Positions 26,052 to 36,472 are shown, numbered from the stretch's first letter. The stretch: 64,000 nucleotides of DNA from an uncultured Poribacteria bacterium (GCA_958296125.1 OY282444.1:3257623-3321622); one strand, 5' to 3'. Notes: generated from the letters alone by a model not told the origin. Numbers and translations are program-made.

Positions 26052-28673
26052 ATGTTTCAAGTCGGAAAAGTAACCTTAATTTCTTGTCTGTTTAGCGTTA
26101 TTGTGTTACTTTTTGTCCTGTCTGCCGCTGTGGCACAGGAATCAACCGAACCAGAGATGTCATCTGATGCAGAGATGTCATCTGATATGGAATCTGAGGC
26201 AGAGATCATCGAGCTCGAAGAACAGGTCGTAGTGGGTTCTCGTGCAAAACCACGTTCTGTCATTGACTCAGCGGTGCCAATTGATGTGCTCAGCAGCGAT
26301 GAATTCGTCAAGCAAGGAGGCACAGATTTACCGGACCTGCTGAGAAATGTTGTCCCCTCTTACAATGTCAACCTCCAACCGATCAGCGATGCAGCAACCG
26401 TTGTCCGCCCTCCGAACCTGCGAGGCCTGGCACCCGATCACGCTTTAGTGCTTGTTAACGGTAAGCGGCGCCACCGTGCATCCGTAATTTACTGGCTCGG
26501 CAATGGCTACTCCGATGCTGCACAGGGTCCGGATATATCCGCCATCCCGGCAATTGCCCTGAAACGGGTGGAAATCCTCCGCGACGGCGCGTCGGCGCAG
26601 TACGGCTCCGATGCCATTGCCGGCGTGATGAACTTCCAACTCAAAGACAATTATCAGGGCGGTTCCATTGAAATCAGACCCGGTATCTTCCAAGAAGGCG
26701 ATGGCTTTACGCATGCTTTCGCTGGCAATATTGGTTTGGGTCGCGAAGACCACTGGGCCAACCTCAGTCTGGAGTATGGTAACACTGATGAGACTGACCG
26801 ATCCGTGCAGCGAGCTGATGCCGCCGATCTGACAGCTGCAGGTAATATTGATGTGGCCAACCCTGCTCAACCCTGGGGTCAACCCATTATTAGAAATGAC
26901 CTGAAATTTTTTGCTAACTACGGCGCAGCCCTTAATGACAACATCACGCTCTATGGCCATGCTAACTATGCTAGCAAACAGGTTGAGGGTGGATTCTACT
27001 TCCGCAATCCCAATACGCGACCTGCTGTATTCAGTAACGATGACGGAAAGACATTACTTGTTGGGCGTTTGGCCGGTGAGGGCGATGTTCCGGTGATAAC
27101 CATAACTGACAATGTACCAGATCCGGTTGCCTTAAGACAGGTTATAGAGGATCAAAATTTATTCACATTTCAAGAAAAATTTCCTGGTGGTTTCACGCCC
27201 CGATTTGGAGCAAATACGCGAGATTTAGCTGCTCTAGCAGGCCTCAAAGGGACGGTCATGGACACCGACATCGCTTGGGATTTGAGTGCTTCTTATGGAC
27301 GACATCACTCCGACTACTTCATTTTCAACACGGTGAATGCTTCCCTCGGTCCCGATACGCCGACTGACTTCAATCCGGGCGACTATATCCAAGCGGATAC
27401 CAATTTAAACTTGGATTTCACTTATCCGCTCATGGACCTGCTGTTCCTCGCTGCTGGTCTTGAATATCGCACGGAAACTTTTGAAATTGTGAAGGGGCAG
27501 ATAGAGTCTTACCAAATCGGTCCTTTGGCTAGACAGGGATTTAGCTCAGGCTCCAACGGTTTTCCAGGTTTTGGTAATATCGCCGCGGGCACATGGGATC
27601 GGTCGAATGTAGCTGGCTATGTGGAAGCTGAAGTCACACCAATCGACAGCTGGTTGCTTGCCATCGCCCTGCGAGGCGAAGACTTCGAGGATTTTGGCAC
27701 AACGCTTAACTACAAGGTTGCTACTAACTTCGGCATTACCGAGTTTATGGAATTAGGAAATAACGCCCCTAACTTGAAAGTGCGCGGCAGTTACAGCACC
27801 GGGTTCAGGGCACCGACCCCCGGTCAGCAGAACGCCTTTAACGTTACCACTGAGTTTGGCACCGATGATGAAGGCGACTTCATCTTAGTAAATAAAGGCA
27901 CGATTCCTTCTACGCATCCCGCAGCAGCACTAGTGGGTGGTAAAGGACTTGAACCTGAACAATCAAGGAATTTCACCGTTGGAACTGTTATTGATAGCGA
28001 TATGTTCAGTGTAACGGCCGACTACTTTAACATTACCGTGGAAGATCGCCTGACTGCGACCAGTGACAAAGAACTTACGCCTCAACAGATTGGCCAGTTG
28101 GAGGCTACAGGTATAGACGCGAAAAACCTACAACAATTCCGATTCCTGACCAATGATTTTGCAACGAAAACCCAGGGTATTGACCTCGTCCTAACAGTGC
28201 CAATCGAATTGGGCGAAATCGTGGGTTTAGGAACAGGTGCGTTGAGTGTCGCGTATAACTGGACAGGCACTGAAGTTACCGACTACAACACAGACCTTCT
28301 TGGTGAACAACGTATCACTCAATTGGAAAGAGGGCTGCCTAGGCACCGTGGGAATATATCCCTGTTCCAAGCCCTGACCAACAGCTGGAGTGCATTGGGG
28401 CGTGTCAATTATTATGGTTCTTGGGATGAATGGCCTTTTGGCGATTTTCACTCAGTTTTTGCGAGTGCTTTTTTGGTTGACCTTGAGTCCAGCTTCTCAT
28501 TTGATTCTAGCTCAACGCTAACGGTTGGCGTTAAAAATATTCTCAACGTTGAGCCTGATAATATTACAGACGGTCCTGATCCGGGCCCGGTAATTGGCAG
28601 GGCCTTCGGCGAGTATAGTCCATACGGTTTTGGTGGTACGTTCTGGTACGCCAAATACAGCTATAACTTTTAA
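26052..28673 (+). CDS. TonB-dependent receptor (first of a tandem pair)
   Basis: The 873-residue outer-membrane protein has a signal peptide (cleavage near AVAQ, residue 29), a short Met/Ser/Asp/Glu linker, a TonB-box-like IIELEEQVVVGSR, and the plug domain (about 60-195) with NLRGLAPDHALVLVNGKRR and ILRDGASAQYGSDAIAGVMNF. A beta barrel with FRAPTPGQQN and a C-terminal aromatic strand ending in YSYNF completes it. Ligand unknown; the plug ending and barrel resemble the large, organic-ligand TonB receptor families. ATG follows AAGGAG. The paralogue at 28843 is probably a tandem duplicate, and the two share 100 identical bases around the signal peptide. Confidence 0.92.
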   Translation: MFQVGKVTLISCLFSVIVLLFVLSAAVAQESTEPEMSSDAEMSSDMESEAEIIELEEQVVVGSRAKPRSVIDSAVPIDVLSSDEFVKQGGTDLPDLLRNVVPSYNVNLQPISDAATVVRPPNLRGLAPDHALVLVNGKRRHRASVIYWLGNGYSDAAQGPDISAIPAIALKRVEILRDGASAQYGSDAIAGVMNFQLKDNYQGGSIEIRPGIFQEGDGFTHAFAGNIGLGREDHWANLSLEYGNTDETDRSVQRADAADLTAAGNIDVANPAQPWGQPIIRNDLKFFANYGAALNDNITLYGHANYASKQVEGGFYFRNPNTRPAVFSNDDGKTLLVGRLAGEGDVPVITITDNVPDPVALRQVIEDQNLFTFQEKFPGGFTPRFGANTRDLAALAGLKGTVMDTDIAWDLSASYGRHHSDYFIFNTVNASLGPDTPTDFNPGDYIQADTNLNLDFTYPLMDLLFLAAGLEYRTETFEIVKGQIESYQIGPLARQGFSSGSNGFPGFGNIAAGTWDRSNVAGYVEAEVTPIDSWLLAIALRGEDFEDFGTTLNYKVATNFGITEFMELGNNAPNLKVRGSYSTGFRAPTPGQQNAFNVTTEFGTDDEGDFILVNKGTIPSTHPAAALVGGKGLEPEQSRNFTVGTVIDSDMFSVTADYFNITVEDRLTATSDKELTPQQIGQLEATGIDAKNLQQFRFLTNDFATKTQGIDLVLTVPIELGEIVGLGTGALSVAYNWTGTEVTDYNTDLLGEQRITQLERGLPRHRGNISLFQALTNSWSALGRVNYYGSWDEWPFGDFHSVFASAFLVDLESSFSFDSSSTLTVGVKNILNVEPDNITDGPDPGPVIGRAFGEYSPYGFGGTFWYAKYSYNF

Positions 28674-28683
28674 TGTTTTCTAA

Positions 28684-28745
28684 AGTCCGTATATAACAGA
28701 AGGTGGATAGGCTATCAGGCCTGTCCGCCGGATACGGACGGAACT
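28684..28745. repeat. Hairpin spacer between tandem TonB receptor genes
   Basis: GTCCG (28723-28727) faces CGGAC (28735-28739), with a further AGTCCGTAT upstream (28683). It is a loose member of the GTCCGT palindrome family and may limit readthrough; no T-run follows. Confidence 0.4.
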
Positions 28746-28842
28746 GGGGACCATTTAATGCCTATCAGAACGTAAGGTTAATCCCCTAACGTAGATTTGC
28801 TAACCCCAATTTCATTAACCTAATCAAGGAGTTTAACTAACT

Positions 28843-31428
28843 ATGTCTCAAACAGGGAAGATAACGCTAATTTCGCTGAGTGCTATTGTGTTACTTTTTG
28901 TCCTGTCTGCCGCTGTGGCACAGGAATCAACCGAACCAGAGATGTCATCTGATGCAGAGATGTCATCTGATATGGAATCTGAGGAAGAGGTCATCGAGCT
29001 CGAAGAACAGGTAGTGATCGGTTCAAGAGCGCGGCCCCGTTCTGTTATTGATTCAGCGGTACCGATTGACACCATTCGCGGTGATGAACTCGCCAAGCAA
29101 GGTGTCACGGATTTACAAGACCTATTTAGAAATCTGGTGCCTTCCTACAACGTCAACCTCCAGCCGATCAGCGACGCGGGGACCGTTGTTCGGCCTGCGA
29201 ATTTACGAGGATTGGCACCCGATCACACGTTAGTGCTGGTCAACAATAAACGGCGGCATCGGGCGGCGGTGATTCACTGGCTAGGCAATGGGTTGGCTGA
29301 TGGCGCACAGGGGCCTGACCTGTCTGCCATCCCGGCGATCGCTTTGAAACAGGTGGAGGTGCTCCGGGATGGCGCATCCGCCCAATACGGTTCCGATGCT
29401 ATTGCAGGTGTGATAAATTTCCAACTCAAAGATAGCCATGAGGGGGGCTCCTTTGAATTCAAGCCCAGCATTTATCAGTATGGGGATGGTCGCCAATATG
29501 CAATCGCTGGCAATATCGGTTTGGGTAGTAAGGCAACTTGGACTAATCTCAGCTTAGAATATGGCGGTGCAGACCCGACTATCCGATCGGTCCAACGCGA
29601 TGATGCCAAAGCGTTGGAGGACGCGGGCAACATCAGTGTGAGAAACCCCGCGCAAATCTGGGGACAACCCATTGTAGAGGGCGACCTCAAATTCTTCGCG
29701 AACTATGGAAGCGTGCTTACGGATAACATCGATTTCTATGGGCACGCCAACTATGCTAGCAAGCGGGTCGAAGGCGGTTTCTTTTTCCGAAATCCGAACA
29801 CCCGCAGTGGTGTGTTTAGCACTGACGGGGGCGAAACTTTGCTGGTTGGAAGTTTGACAGGAGAGGATTACCCTAACATTCCCATCACCAACCATAAGCC
29901 TGACCCCGTTGAGTTGGCAAAAGTTTTCAACGACCCCAATTTATTCACCTTCCAAGAGATGTTTCCGGGCGGGTTCACACCGAGATTTGGGGCAAATACA
30001 GTGGATAGCTCTATTCTCGTTGGGGTTAAAGGGACCGCTTTGGAATCTATGCTTACCTCAGGATTAGGTTGGGATTTGAGCGGCTATTTTGGACGGCATC
30101 ATGCCGATTTCTTTATCTTCAACACCGTCAATGCCTCGCTTGGGCCCGATACGCCGACCGACTTCGATCCGGGTGACTACATCCAGACCGATTACAACGT
30201 TAACTTTGATGTGACGTACCCACTCAGCGATATGCTGTTCTTTGCTTCGGGGTTGGAATATCGGAACGAGGGGTTTGAAGTGCTAGAGGGTCAGAGAGAG
30301 TCCTATCAAATCGGTCCTTTGGCGGGCCAAGGCTTCAGTGCCGCCTCTAACGGATTTTCAGGGTTCAGCCAAATTGCCGCAGGCGAATGGAATCGCTACA
30401 ACTATGCGGCTTATTTGGAAAGTGAAATCAGACCGCTCAAACACTGGTTGGTCGGTCTTGCCGTGCGTGGTGAAGACTTTGAAGATTTTGGGCAGACCCT
30501 CAACTACAAGGTCGCCACCAATATCGGTATTACGGATTTTCTTGAGGATGCCAATATGATTGCCAACGATCAGATGATTTTGAAATTCCGTGGCAGTTAT
30601 AGCACTGGATTTAGGGCACCGACTCCCGGGCAGCAAAACACCTTTAACGTTACGACCGAATTTAATTTTGAAAGGGATGATTTGGTCAACAACGGCACGA
30701 TTCCATCAACCAACCCAGCCGCTGCAGAGGTGGGTGGTAAGCCGCTTGAACCCGAAACATCAAACAACTTCACCAGCGGCTTCACCTTTGAGGTAAGGGA
30801 CATAAATCTCACCGTAGACCTGTTTGATATTCGGATGAAGGACCGGCTAGCCTTGTCCCAAGACTTTGAACTAACTGAAGATCAGAAGGAAAAGCTGCTA
30901 GACGCAGGTGTGACTAGCGCGGCGAACTTACAAGAATTCCGGTTCTTTACCAATGACTTCGATACAACAACCCAAGGTATTGATATCGTCCTTACGGTTC
31001 CAGTACCGAATGGCGATGTCACTGCTGTTTATAACCGCACGGAGACGACCGTTACTGATCACAATCCGGAAACGCTCGATGACCTGCGGATCAAAGAATT
31101 GGAAGAGAACCTGCCGAGGCAGCGTGCGAGTCTCACAGCAACACAATCTATAACGAGCCAATGGAGCGTACTCGGTCGGGGCAGTTATTTTGGTGACTGG
31201 TACGATTCTGAGGATGATGAAACATACACTGGCAAGTTGCTTTTCGACGCGGAAACGAGTTACATGGCGGCTTCCGGCATAATCATAACGCTCGGTGTCC
31301 AGAACCTCCTCAACACCTACCCCGATGAAAATCCGAAGTCCGGTAATATTGGCAACCAATACGGGCAATTCAGTCCCTTCGGTTTTAACGGCGCGTTTTG
31401 GTATGCAAAATTCGGTTACACTTTCTAA
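28843..31428 (+). CDS. TonB-dependent receptor (second of a tandem pair)
   Basis: The 861-residue paralogue of the 26052-28673 product keeps the signal peptide, Met/Ser/Asp/Glu linker, TonB-box-like VIELEEQVVIGSR, plug motifs (NLRGLAPDHTLVLVNNKRR, VLRDGASAQYGSDAIAGVINF) and barrel landmarks (FRNPNTR, FRAPTPGQQN, FGYTF end). Barrel loops differ considerably, so the two probably import different but related ligands. The start follows AAGGAG in a context near-identical to the first copy (AAGGAGTTTAACT). No periplasmic binding protein or ABC transporter lies next to the pair. Confidence 0.91.
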   Translation: MSQTGKITLISLSAIVLLFVLSAAVAQESTEPEMSSDAEMSSDMESEEEVIELEEQVVIGSRARPRSVIDSAVPIDTIRGDELAKQGVTDLQDLFRNLVPSYNVNLQPISDAGTVVRPANLRGLAPDHTLVLVNNKRRHRAAVIHWLGNGLADGAQGPDLSAIPAIALKQVEVLRDGASAQYGSDAIAGVINFQLKDSHEGGSFEFKPSIYQYGDGRQYAIAGNIGLGSKATWTNLSLEYGGADPTIRSVQRDDAKALEDAGNISVRNPAQIWGQPIVEGDLKFFANYGSVLTDNIDFYGHANYASKRVEGGFFFRNPNTRSGVFSTDGGETLLVGSLTGEDYPNIPITNHKPDPVELAKVFNDPNLFTFQEMFPGGFTPRFGANTVDSSILVGVKGTALESMLTSGLGWDLSGYFGRHHADFFIFNTVNASLGPDTPTDFDPGDYIQTDYNVNFDVTYPLSDMLFFASGLEYRNEGFEVLEGQRESYQIGPLAGQGFSAASNGFSGFSQIAAGEWNRYNYAAYLESEIRPLKHWLVGLAVRGEDFEDFGQTLNYKVATNIGITDFLEDANMIANDQMILKFRGSYSTGFRAPTPGQQNTFNVTTEFNFERDDLVNNGTIPSTNPAAAEVGGKPLEPETSNNFTSGFTFEVRDINLTVDLFDIRMKDRLALSQDFELTEDQKEKLLDAGVTSAANLQEFRFFTNDFDTTTQGIDIVLTVPVPNGDVTAVYNRTETTVTDHNPETLDDLRIKELEENLPRQRASLTATQSITSQWSVLGRGSYFGDWYDSEDDETYTGKLLFDAETSYMAASGIIITLGVQNLLNTYPDENPKSGNIGNQYGQFSPFGFNGAFWYAKFGYTF

Positions 31429-31681
31429 GTTTGGGGGGAATTGATACTTACAAGGGAATCGCAGGCAGCGGTCGGCGTTACGCCAATTTGAAGTCAACGA
31501 AACATTAAAATTGGTGCCTGCCTTGCCTGCATCCCACAACTTATTCGCATCAGAGAAAATGCTTGTCAAAGACCGTGTCAGGTGCCTCAGTGCCATCAAA
31601 GCCGAATGTAGCCAGTCGAGTGGCAGTGGGATTGTCAGAATTGATTTAGCACTGTGCCCCCTTTTGGACCGGTTCGGTGCA
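31429..31681. other. Spacer between convergent genes
   Basis: No gene is supported. A weak inverted repeat (CCAATTT/AAATTGG, about 31482-31516) is the only structure noted. Confidence 0.4.
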
Positions 31682-34138
31682 CTACATCCCAAACCAATAC
31701 CGACACTTAACGAGGAAGATATTCGACCCGGCATCGGTGAAACTCGTTCTCAAGCGATGCACCGGACGAAATTTGAGGTCTGCTTCTTCAACCTGCGTTA
31801 AAGCGGCTTCTCGCGATTGGGACCAAACCAAAAACAGTGTACTTCCGGGGCGAAATTCCCAGCGAAGCACGGTGTTGCCCCGCAAAGACCGCCGATGGAA
31901 GTCACGGTTCTCGTTCAGCGGATACGGTTTGAACTGATACGACTTCGGTTCGACCAACTCCTTGAAGTTGGTGTAATCTCCGATAGTAATGAAGGGTTGC
32001 ACGTAGAACTGAAGGCTTAACGTCGGGGTAAAACTGATGTTCGCACGAGTGGTAAAGTCAAGCGTTCGCCCCGTTAATTCCCCGTAGATGTAGTGTTTTT
32101 CAATCTGTCCATTGACCTTCTCTTCAACCCTTTCCATCCACTGTGCATCGTTCACCTGATAGGCGTAACTTGGTCCAACACTCAATTCGATGTTGGATGT
32201 TGGCCGAATACGAAGGCGAAGGTCTATATCGTAGTCATACGAACGCCTATTGTCATCCCAAGCAAAAACGGGATTCAACTCCAGTTGAATCATCTTGCGG
32301 CTGTCGGTAGAGAGTCCTGTATAAATCCACCAGCCTGCGGGATTTTTAATCAGCGTTCCACCCCGTCTAACATCATGATCACTAAACGACTCCAAGTTGC
32401 GTCCAACCCATAGGTCATAATCCCAATAGTTCTTGAAGCGGCCGTATGTCCATATCTCGACGTAGCTGTTGATATGGACCCTATCATAGTTCCACGTCTG
32501 CCAGCCGTAGAGCCCCAGAGTGACGCGCCGGAAGATGCTAAACGGCTTCTCCTTCCGCGCCGTGAGGTCGTAACCCCACTCTAGCATGTCGGAGCGACGA
32601 CTGAAACCGAGGTCGTTCATATCGAAGTCCGATGAGAGCACCTTAAAACTGGTCTCCCCTCTCAACCACCCGCCCCGTTTGTCGAACTCAAGGTGCGCGA
32701 GGTAGCCTGACTTGCGTGCATTCAGTTTTCCAGCTTGACTGGCCGCCAACGTGCCGGTAATTTGATATTGCTCTTTCGCAAACTTCGCATCCCAATCGAG
32801 CCCGCCGACATAAGCGGGGTTTGAATCCTGTCGATTCACGGCAGTCATTATCAATCCAACGACCGAATTCCCTTGCAGCACGTCTTGATTGATTCGACCG
32901 ACAAAATAGTTGGTTAACGGTTCAATGAGGAACTCGCGTTCGATTTTCTTCCCGTTGACCTCCTCCTGAATTTGTGCATATTCCGGCGCAGTGACCGCCT
33001 CCATAATACCAAAATGGGTGTTGCCTTGGGTTTTGCCTACAATTTTGGCGGCACTGAGAATCGTTGTTGACTCCGGACGGCTCAGTTCGGTGGCTCCGCT
33101 GGGAAGTTCAAAATGCCCCGGTCGCCGCCCGATTCGTCGGGAGTAAAAGAAGCTATAGTCCAAGTTTTCAAAGATCTTTGCACCTTTCACAAAGAAGGGA
33201 CGGCGTTCATCAAAATACTCCTCATAAGCCGAGAGATTTAAACTCGCCGGATCCGCCTCCACCTGTCCAAAATCGGGGTTAACCGTGGCATTGAGCGAAA
33301 TTCCAGAGCTAATCCCATACTGAACATCGGTCCCAACATTGCCCCACAACTCGGTTTCATCGTTGAGGTGGGTGCGCCCCATCACGTAAGGCACAAACTC
33401 CAAATGACGGGACGGGTGGATATCTTTGATGCCGGTGAGGTCACCAAAGCGAGACACCCAGCCGGGTTCACCGCGCTTGATGAAACGCCAGTGATCCTGC
33501 TCTTTTCTTCGGCTGATGTATCGTTCTACTTGTAGGCCCCAAGTGTATTCATCTTTTGGGGAAAAACGCAATATATGAAACGGGATTTTATATTCTGCCG
33601 CCCATCCATTTTCGTGGATCTGGGTTTTCACTTCCCACACACCGTCCCATGTGCTATCCCACCAACCCGTCGCGGGAGCAATACCGTCAGTCACGGAGCC
33701 AGAAGGATAAGCAGTAAACCAGAAAGCGTTCTGCCGATTATAATGCGGATCCAGGCTGACTGTGACTTTATCCGATTCAACATAATTGTCTCGCCTGACC
33801 AACCGGGAGACAATTTTATTGGGTTCACTATCATAGCACATGGTCGCAAAATAGACCGCTTCGTCGTCGTAGGCAATTTGGAACGTGGTGCGTTCTGTCG
33901 CTGGTTTTCCTTCATCCGGGTCGCGCTGCCGAAAGCCTTGGTGGAGGGGTGCGGTTTTCCATATCTCGTCGTCCAAAACGCCATCCAACTGTGGCGGTAT
34001 ACCGTTAATTCGGATAGCGGTTGCGGTTCTGTGGTGTGGGTCTGCCTCGCTTGCAGCCTGTACGTCGTCTGGGGATTGAACCGCTAAACAGATGGAGAGA
34101 AGGCCCCAGACGACCCAAAAATCGAAACCAATTTTCAC
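31682..34138 (-). CDS. CBM9-like domain plus DUF5916 outer-membrane barrel protein
   Basis: The 818-residue protein has a signal peptide (about 1-28, ending VQA). The CBM9-like sugar-binding domain (about 40-200) contains PQLDGVLDDEIWKTAPL and AYDDEAVYFATMCYD. The remaining 600 residues match the DUF5916 type: DFGQVEADPASLNLSAYEEYF, ERRPFFVKGAKIF and FFYSRRIGR, then many amphipathic strands ending in CRYWFGM as an outer-membrane barrel would. Homologues are usually neighbours of peptidases or TonB receptors; here it converges on the tandem receptors. Function not established; surface glycan or peptide capture is plausible. The ATG follows AGAGGA. Confidence 0.86.
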   Translation of the reverse strand: MKIGFDFWVVWGLLSICLAVQSPDDVQAASEADPHHRTATAIRINGIPPQLDGVLDDEIWKTAPLHQGFRQRDPDEGKPATERTTFQIAYDDEAVYFATMCYDSEPNKIVSRLVRRDNYVESDKVTVSLDPHYNRQNAFWFTAYPSGSVTDGIAPATGWWDSTWDGVWEVKTQIHENGWAAEYKIPFHILRFSPKDEYTWGLQVERYISRRKEQDHWRFIKRGEPGWVSRFGDLTGIKDIHPSRHLEFVPYVMGRTHLNDETELWGNVGTDVQYGISSGISLNATVNPDFGQVEADPASLNLSAYEEYFDERRPFFVKGAKIFENLDYSFFYSRRIGRRPGHFELPSGATELSRPESTTILSAAKIVGKTQGNTHFGIMEAVTAPEYAQIQEEVNGKKIEREFLIEPLTNYFVGRINQDVLQGNSVVGLIMTAVNRQDSNPAYVGGLDWDAKFAKEQYQITGTLAASQAGKLNARKSGYLAHLEFDKRGGWLRGETSFKVLSSDFDMNDLGFSRRSDMLEWGYDLTARKEKPFSIFRRVTLGLYGWQTWNYDRVHINSYVEIWTYGRFKNYWDYDLWVGRNLESFSDHDVRRGGTLIKNPAGWWIYTGLSTDSRKMIQLELNPVFAWDDNRRSYDYDIDLRLRIRPTSNIELSVGPSYAYQVNDAQWMERVEEKVNGQIEKHYIYGELTGRTLDFTTRANISFTPTLSLQFYVQPFITIGDYTNFKELVEPKSYQFKPYPLNENRDFHRRSLRGNTVLRWEFRPGSTLFLVWSQSREAALTQVEEADLKFRPVHRLRTSFTDAGSNIFLVKCRYWFGM

Positions 34139-34643
34139 AGCTTTTTTTCCTCTTTCTTTTGCGTCGTTGTTTGTCTATTGAACCCCCTTTGCGCGATAGA
34201 ATTCAGATTTTTCTCGATGTATGCTACCGAAAAGATGCTAGAGATAATTTGCAGTGGTATGTACAATAACCTAAATTTGCACAAGAGTTACGGCATATTA
34301 CCTTGAACCCCAAAAATACTAACAGAGGCATCTACATCAACAGAATCAAGTAGTATAGCCCTATCTTTTGTTGTTTTGATAAGTTAGCTGTTCGGTAGCT
34401 TGGGTTTCTCAGTTGAGGGACTACCATTATCTGATTAGCGGGAATTGCATCTGTTACAGGAAATAGACGGTGATTTTCGCAATTGACGTGCATAATTCCT
34501 ACACACTATTTACATGCAATTGTCCTAGCTACCTGTGTTATAATAGGTGAGTGATTGGAGTTAGTCAGGCATCAAACAATTTGCATCTTTCGCGCATTCA
34601 ATACACATGAATCTAAACCAAACAATCAAGGAGACGCAAACCG
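34139..34643. other. 505 bp divergent intergenic region
   Basis: No gene is supported. A possible plus-strand promoter is TTGACG (34483-34488), 18 bp, TATTTA (34507-34512). TATAAT also occurs near 34538 without a -35 at the right distance. Minus-strand signals for the DUF5916 gene were not clear. Confidence 0.45.
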
Positions 34644-36455
34644 ATGAAAATCCCCATTTTTCGTTTTACCCTTTTTATGACGATCTGTCTCGCCTTCGTA
34701 TTAATAAACACCCCGCTACGGGCACTCCCTGAGTCGGCTGAAGCCACTGTGGACTATATTTTCGAGACGATTGAGGTGCCCGGTGTCGATTTTCTGGAGT
34801 TGACCTCAAGCAATGATCTGGGGCATTATGCGGGTAACACCCGTAGTCCTGATGGCGAGAAAATAGTCGGCTTCACGCTGATTGACGGGGTCTTTTCCAC
34901 TTATGATGTTCCCGGTTCCCTCAAAACTGTTTTCTATGGACTCAACAACGCGGGACAGGTTGTGGGTTACTACGACGATGCGGACGAAGTCGCTCACGGC
35001 GTGGTTGTGCAGGAAGGCGAGTTGACACAATTTGATTTTTCGGGGGCAGCCGAAACGAACATCTTTGGTGTTAGTGAGGTAGGGGTACTTATTGGTAACA
35101 TTTTTGATGCCGATGGTGCCATTCGCGGCTTTGTGGGTGATGAACAGTTCGATGCACCCGGGGCGATGATAACTTATGCCGACGATATCAATGCCGCGGG
35201 CATCCTCGTTGGGAGTTACGTGGATGCCGATGGGATATATCACGGATACATACGCCATGTCGACGGTAGTTTTACCACTTTTGATTTTCCCGGCATGCTG
35301 TCGAACCTAGAGTCCCTTTTCGTGAACGCCATCAACGATGCCGGTGTCATCGTGTTCAGAGCCCAAGCGGTGGATGATATTCAGCGTTCTTACGTTCTTC
35401 TACCAGACGGTAATTCGATGGAGTTGCGAGTCCCCGGTAGCGTTGTCACAGTGGCCCGGGATATTGATATGCAGGGCAAGATAGCCGGTTACTATGACAC
35501 ACCGGACGGACGTAGGCATGGATTTGTTGCGGGTATAGGTGAGGAAGATTTTAGCAACGTTTACTTAGTTTCTCTCCCTAGGGGCTTGAACATGCTCTCA
35601 GTTCCCCTGAAGCCAGAGACACCGATGAGCGCCCGATCCTTAGCAGAGATGCTAGGTGCGACAACGGTGATTGCTCTTGATGAGGCAAGACAGGAACTTG
35701 TGGGTTGGACACCGGACGCGCCAGATGACGGATTTCCTATTGAAGGTGGAAAAGGCTATATTGCCAACCTCTTGCAGTCCCGACAGGTTACCTTTGTCGG
35801 TGCACCGTGGACGAACCAATTGCAAGTCGCAGCGGCACCGGGCGCGGCATTGGCTGAAGGGGCGTGGGCGTTTGTTGTGAGTGGACACTTGGAGAGCGAA
35901 CAGAATCTTGATGGCTATCTGGTTATAGTGCGGAATCTACGCACTAATGCTGTCATGGCGGGCAATGTGCGGGCTGGCTACTTCGCCGTAGCGACTGCGG
36001 ATCTCTCGCGCCGGAGCATCGTGCAGGTTGGCGATTCCCTAGAGGTCACTGTCACCGATACAACCGGGGCGATTGCTTGGGAGAAGTTCGATTTCACAGT
36101 AACACCCGACACCCTTGCAAACGCGGTTCTACCAATAAGGCTTGATGGGGTTGGCACGCCGAAACAGACCCTTCTGCTGCAGAACTATCCTAACCCGTTC
36201 AACCCTGAAACGTGGATTCCGTATCATCTATCGGAGGCTGCTCCTGTGACCCTATCAATTTACGACATGACCGGGCAACGGATCCGGATGCTTTCGCTTG
36301 GATTCCAGCTAGCAGGCTTCTATCAAAGTCGTTCACGTGCCGTCTATTGGGATGGGCGCAACGATCTGGGTGAGCGAGTTTCAAGCGGAGTCTATTTCTA
36401 CCAATTGTCCACCCCATCTGCCCATCAAATGATGAGGATGGTTATTGTAAAGTAA
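34644..36455 (+). CDS. Secreted HAF-repeat protein with C-terminal NYPNPFN/FlgD-like module
   Basis: The 603-residue protein has a signal peptide (about 1-30). Five or six repeats of about 55 residues follow at 35-300, each with a DVPG/DFPG-type turn and an IN-AG-V-G-Y-D-x-D-G-x-x-H-G core (for example INAAGILVGSYVDADGIYHG), matching the 'HAF' extracellular repeat and suggesting a beta-propeller. A linker domain spans about 310-500. The last 95 residues are LQNYPNPFNPETWIPYHL ... SSGVYFYQL, nearly the same module as on the subtilase at 23743. It is exported; binding partner unknown. ATG follows AAGGAG. Confidence 0.8.
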   Translation: MKIPIFRFTLFMTICLAFVLINTPLRALPESAEATVDYIFETIEVPGVDFLELTSSNDLGHYAGNTRSPDGEKIVGFTLIDGVFSTYDVPGSLKTVFYGLNNAGQVVGYYDDADEVAHGVVVQEGELTQFDFSGAAETNIFGVSEVGVLIGNIFDADGAIRGFVGDEQFDAPGAMITYADDINAAGILVGSYVDADGIYHGYIRHVDGSFTTFDFPGMLSNLESLFVNAINDAGVIVFRAQAVDDIQRSYVLLPDGNSMELRVPGSVVTVARDIDMQGKIAGYYDTPDGRRHGFVAGIGEEDFSNVYLVSLPRGLNMLSVPLKPETPMSARSLAEMLGATTVIALDEARQELVGWTPDAPDDGFPIEGGKGYIANLLQSRQVTFVGAPWTNQLQVAAAPGAALAEGAWAFVVSGHLESEQNLDGYLVIVRNLRTNAVMAGNVRAGYFAVATADLSRRSIVQVGDSLEVTVTDTTGAIAWEKFDFTVTPDTLANAVLPIRLDGVGTPKQTLLLQNYPNPFNPETWIPYHLSEAAPVTLSIYDMTGQRIRMLSLGFQLAGFYQSRSRAVYWDGRNDLGERVSSGVYFYQLSTPSAHQMMRMVIVK

Positions 36456-36472
36456 ACGGGGCACGATGCCCC
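36456..36472. terminator. Hairpin between convergent genes, possible bidirectional terminator
   Basis: GGGGCA CGA TGCCCC begins a few bases after the stop at 36455, but no T-run follows. It may be a terminator or the same REP-like palindrome class as near 25760. Confidence 0.35.

Noticed and set aside
31511-31801. ORF on plus strand near the end of the DUF5916 gene
   Set aside because: Mostly antisense to the DUF5916 barrel; no ribosome site or motif.
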